A stretch of 5,833 bases of DNA from Clostridia bacterium (GTDB lineage Bacteria > Bacillota > Clostridia > Christensenellales > Aristaeellaceae), in contig JAKSPZ010000074.1 of assembly GCA_024404395.1 (NCBI GenBank), forward strand, positions 1-5,833. The letters are read 5' to 3'. Shown here piece after piece: positions 4,691-5,833 of the stretch; position 1 is the stretch's first letter, and each line of letters starts with the position of its first letter. The notes beneath the pieces were generated by a model that saw only the letters and a list, made by a program, of their open reading frames with translations, was not told the origin of the DNA and searched no databases. A program made the position numbers and the translations under genes.

Positions 4691-5833
4691 TCAGCAGTAC
4701 TGGGCGCCCTTGCCGTCGACCATCATCTCGTAGGTCTTACGGATCTTCTCGTAGTTGCCGTCACGGTCCAGGGCGATACCGCGGCCGACACCGTCGACGA
4801 CCGTGCCGCGACCGATGGCCTGCAGTTTCTCTTCCAGCTCTGCCAGCAGTTCGGGGGCGCTTCCGGGAGGCGTGCTGCGGCCATCGAAGATGATGTGCAG
4901 ATAGACCTCAACGCCCTCAGCCATTTCGGTGAGCATCAGCGGATAGTCGATGCAGCCGTGGCTGGACTTCTTGGTCAGATAGGAGATCAGGTGGAGCGCA
5001 TGACCGCTCTGACGTGCGTCATCAATTGCCTTCAGGAAGACGGGATTAGTGACGAATGCGCCGCTCTTGATAGCAGCGTCCATGCGAACGTCGTCCTGTG
5101 CGACCACGCGGCCTGCACCGAGGTTCGTGTGACCTGCCTCGGAGTTGCCGGGCTTGCCGCTCTGCAGACCGACGTCTTCGCCGGATGCATGGAGCTTGGC
5201 GTTGGGATAATTCTTCAGGATCGCATCCCACTGAGCAGTCTCAGCGAGGTAGATGGCATCATTGTCATCCGCGCTGCCGTATCCCCAACCGTCCAGGATG
5301 ATCAGCATGACCTTATCGGAAGTGAGATTGCCCTCGACCAGATCGCTGCCAGTCATCTCGGCAGGCTTCTCAATGCCGAAGCGCGCAAGGATGGTGGGCG
5401 CGACGTCGCCCAGGCGACCGTCCTTCACAGTGCAGGTGCGGCCCTTGGGATCGATGACGATGAAGGGCACCAGATTGGTGGTGTGTGCACCGTGAGGCTT
5501 GCCTTCGGGGGTGTAGAGGGTCTCGATGTTGCCGTGGTCGGCAGTGACGAAGACCAGATAACCGTTTTTCTTGGCGTATTCGGCGACCTCTTCAACCTTC
5601 TGGCTGACAACAGCGGCTGCCTTCAGCTTCGCCTCGGAGTTCAAAGTATGACCGATGACATCGCCGTTAGCGAAGTTGGTCAGGATGAAATCATAGCCGG
5701 TATCGACCGCGCCCTTGACCTTTTCGGTGACCTCGGGCAGGCTCAGTTCAGGCTTCTGATCGAAAGAGATGCCCTTGGGAGAAGGAACCTTCAGGTCGCT
5801 CTCGCCGTTGAAGGGCTGATTCTCGCCGCCATT
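4691..5833 (-). CDS. gpmI: Cofactor-independent phosphoglycerate mutase with a second, partial N-terminal segment fused at its C-terminus (5' end beyond right edge)
   Basis: GpmI interconverts 3- and 2-phosphoglycerate in glycolysis using two metal ions and a phospho-serine. The frame is open to the right edge and shows 380 residues. Residues 1 to about 165 are a normal GpmI C-terminal half: NGG and the VPSPK lysine (K20), D58 and H62 in NFANGDVIGH, D99-H100 in TADHGN, the PHGAHTTN histidines near 114-117, and a usual terminal AEMTGSDL. Instead of stopping, the frame continues through VEGNLTSDK into a GpmI N-terminus: metal-site D181 in LIILDGWGYG, catalytic serine S231 in GNSEAGH, the NLGAGR block, DGRSTPP (317-323), and GR and DR arginines near 351 and 357. 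It stops after GKGAQYC, about 210 residues into GpmI and inside the phosphotransferase domain. The segment's DGRDTPP aspartate is Ser (S320). Neither a stop nor a good internal ribosome site separates the two parts. It could be a tandem fusion or a circular permutation. Confidence 0.88.
   Translation of the reverse strand, partial: NGGENQPFNGESDLKVPSPKGISFDQKPELSLPEVTEKVKGAVDTGYDFILTNFANGDVIGHTLNSEAKLKAAAVVSQKVEEVAEYAKKNGYLVFVTADHGNIETLYTPEGKPHGAHTTNLVPFIVIDPKGRTCTVKDGRLGDVAPTILARFGIEKPAEMTGSDLVEGNLTSDKVMLIILDGWGYGSADDNDAIYLAETAQWDAILKNYPNAKLHASGEDVGLQSGKPGNSEAGHTNLGAGRVVAQDDVRMDAAIKSGAFVTNPVFLKAIDDARQSGHALHLISYLTKKSSHGCIDYPLMLTEMAEGVEVYLHIIFDGRSTPPGSAPELLAELEEKLQAIGRGTVVDGVGRGIALDRDGNYEKIRKTYEMMVDGKGAQYC

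Noticed and set aside
4694..4900. Frameshift as the cause of the early stop in the second GpmI segment
   Set aside because: The DNA after the stop is a short non-coding gap with a hairpin and then the MgtC gene; I see no continuation of GpmI in any frame.
5308..5340. Internal start (ATG 5308) making the second GpmI segment a separate gene
   Set aside because: No stop precedes it in frame. AAGG is only 2 nt away and GAGGG is about 20 nt away, so neither is properly spaced.
4691..5644. Mutase gene starting at TTG 5644 as a separate 317-residue protein
   Set aside because: The frame continues upstream to the window edge with clear GpmI residues (NFANGDVIGHT, VPSPK), so 5644 is internal and not a start.

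Overview
This window looks like a chromosomal housekeeping segment from a GC-rich member of the Bacillota, most likely a Clostridia-type gut bacterium. The evidence is strong AGGAGG-type ribosome sites, sigma-A-like promoters with 17-bp spacers, and protein sequences of clostridial character. The organism assignment is inference. I see no transposase, integrase, phage gene, tRNA, rRNA or CRISPR array.

Layout. Positions 1-376 (minus) hold the start of tilS, which runs off the left edge. Positions 377-582 are an AT-richer divergent intergenic region with a promoter facing each way. Then come deoB (583-1761, plus) and gap (1866-2894, plus). gap has its own promoter and a leader hairpin, and ends at a very strong UUCG-loop terminator. 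Positions 2895-3001 are a convergent intergenic region with back-to-back terminators. The rest is on the minus strand. Reading in the direction of transcription, it holds a phosphoglycerate-mutase gene entering from the right edge (5833-4691), a 78-bp gap with a hairpin and a tandem 7-mer, an MgtC/SapB-type membrane protein (4612-3896), and a PfkB-family sugar kinase (3880-3002) whose ribosome site starts 1 nt after the MgtC stop codon.

Function. Central carbon metabolism dominates. Phosphopentomutase feeds nucleoside-derived pentose phosphates toward glyceraldehyde-3-phosphate, which GAPDH oxidises. The phosphoglycerate mutase acts two steps later in lower glycolysis. The MgtC protein and the PfkB kinase form a probable two-gene operon of unknown physiological role.

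The most unusual item is the phosphoglycerate mutase. In one uninterrupted frame, an intact GpmI C-terminal half is followed by a second GpmI N-terminal segment of about 210 residues. The frame then stops in the middle of the family's second domain. This is either a tandem fusion with a degenerate partial second copy or a circular permutation. Sequence to the right of the window would decide, but altered active-site positions in the second segment favour the degenerate-copy reading.
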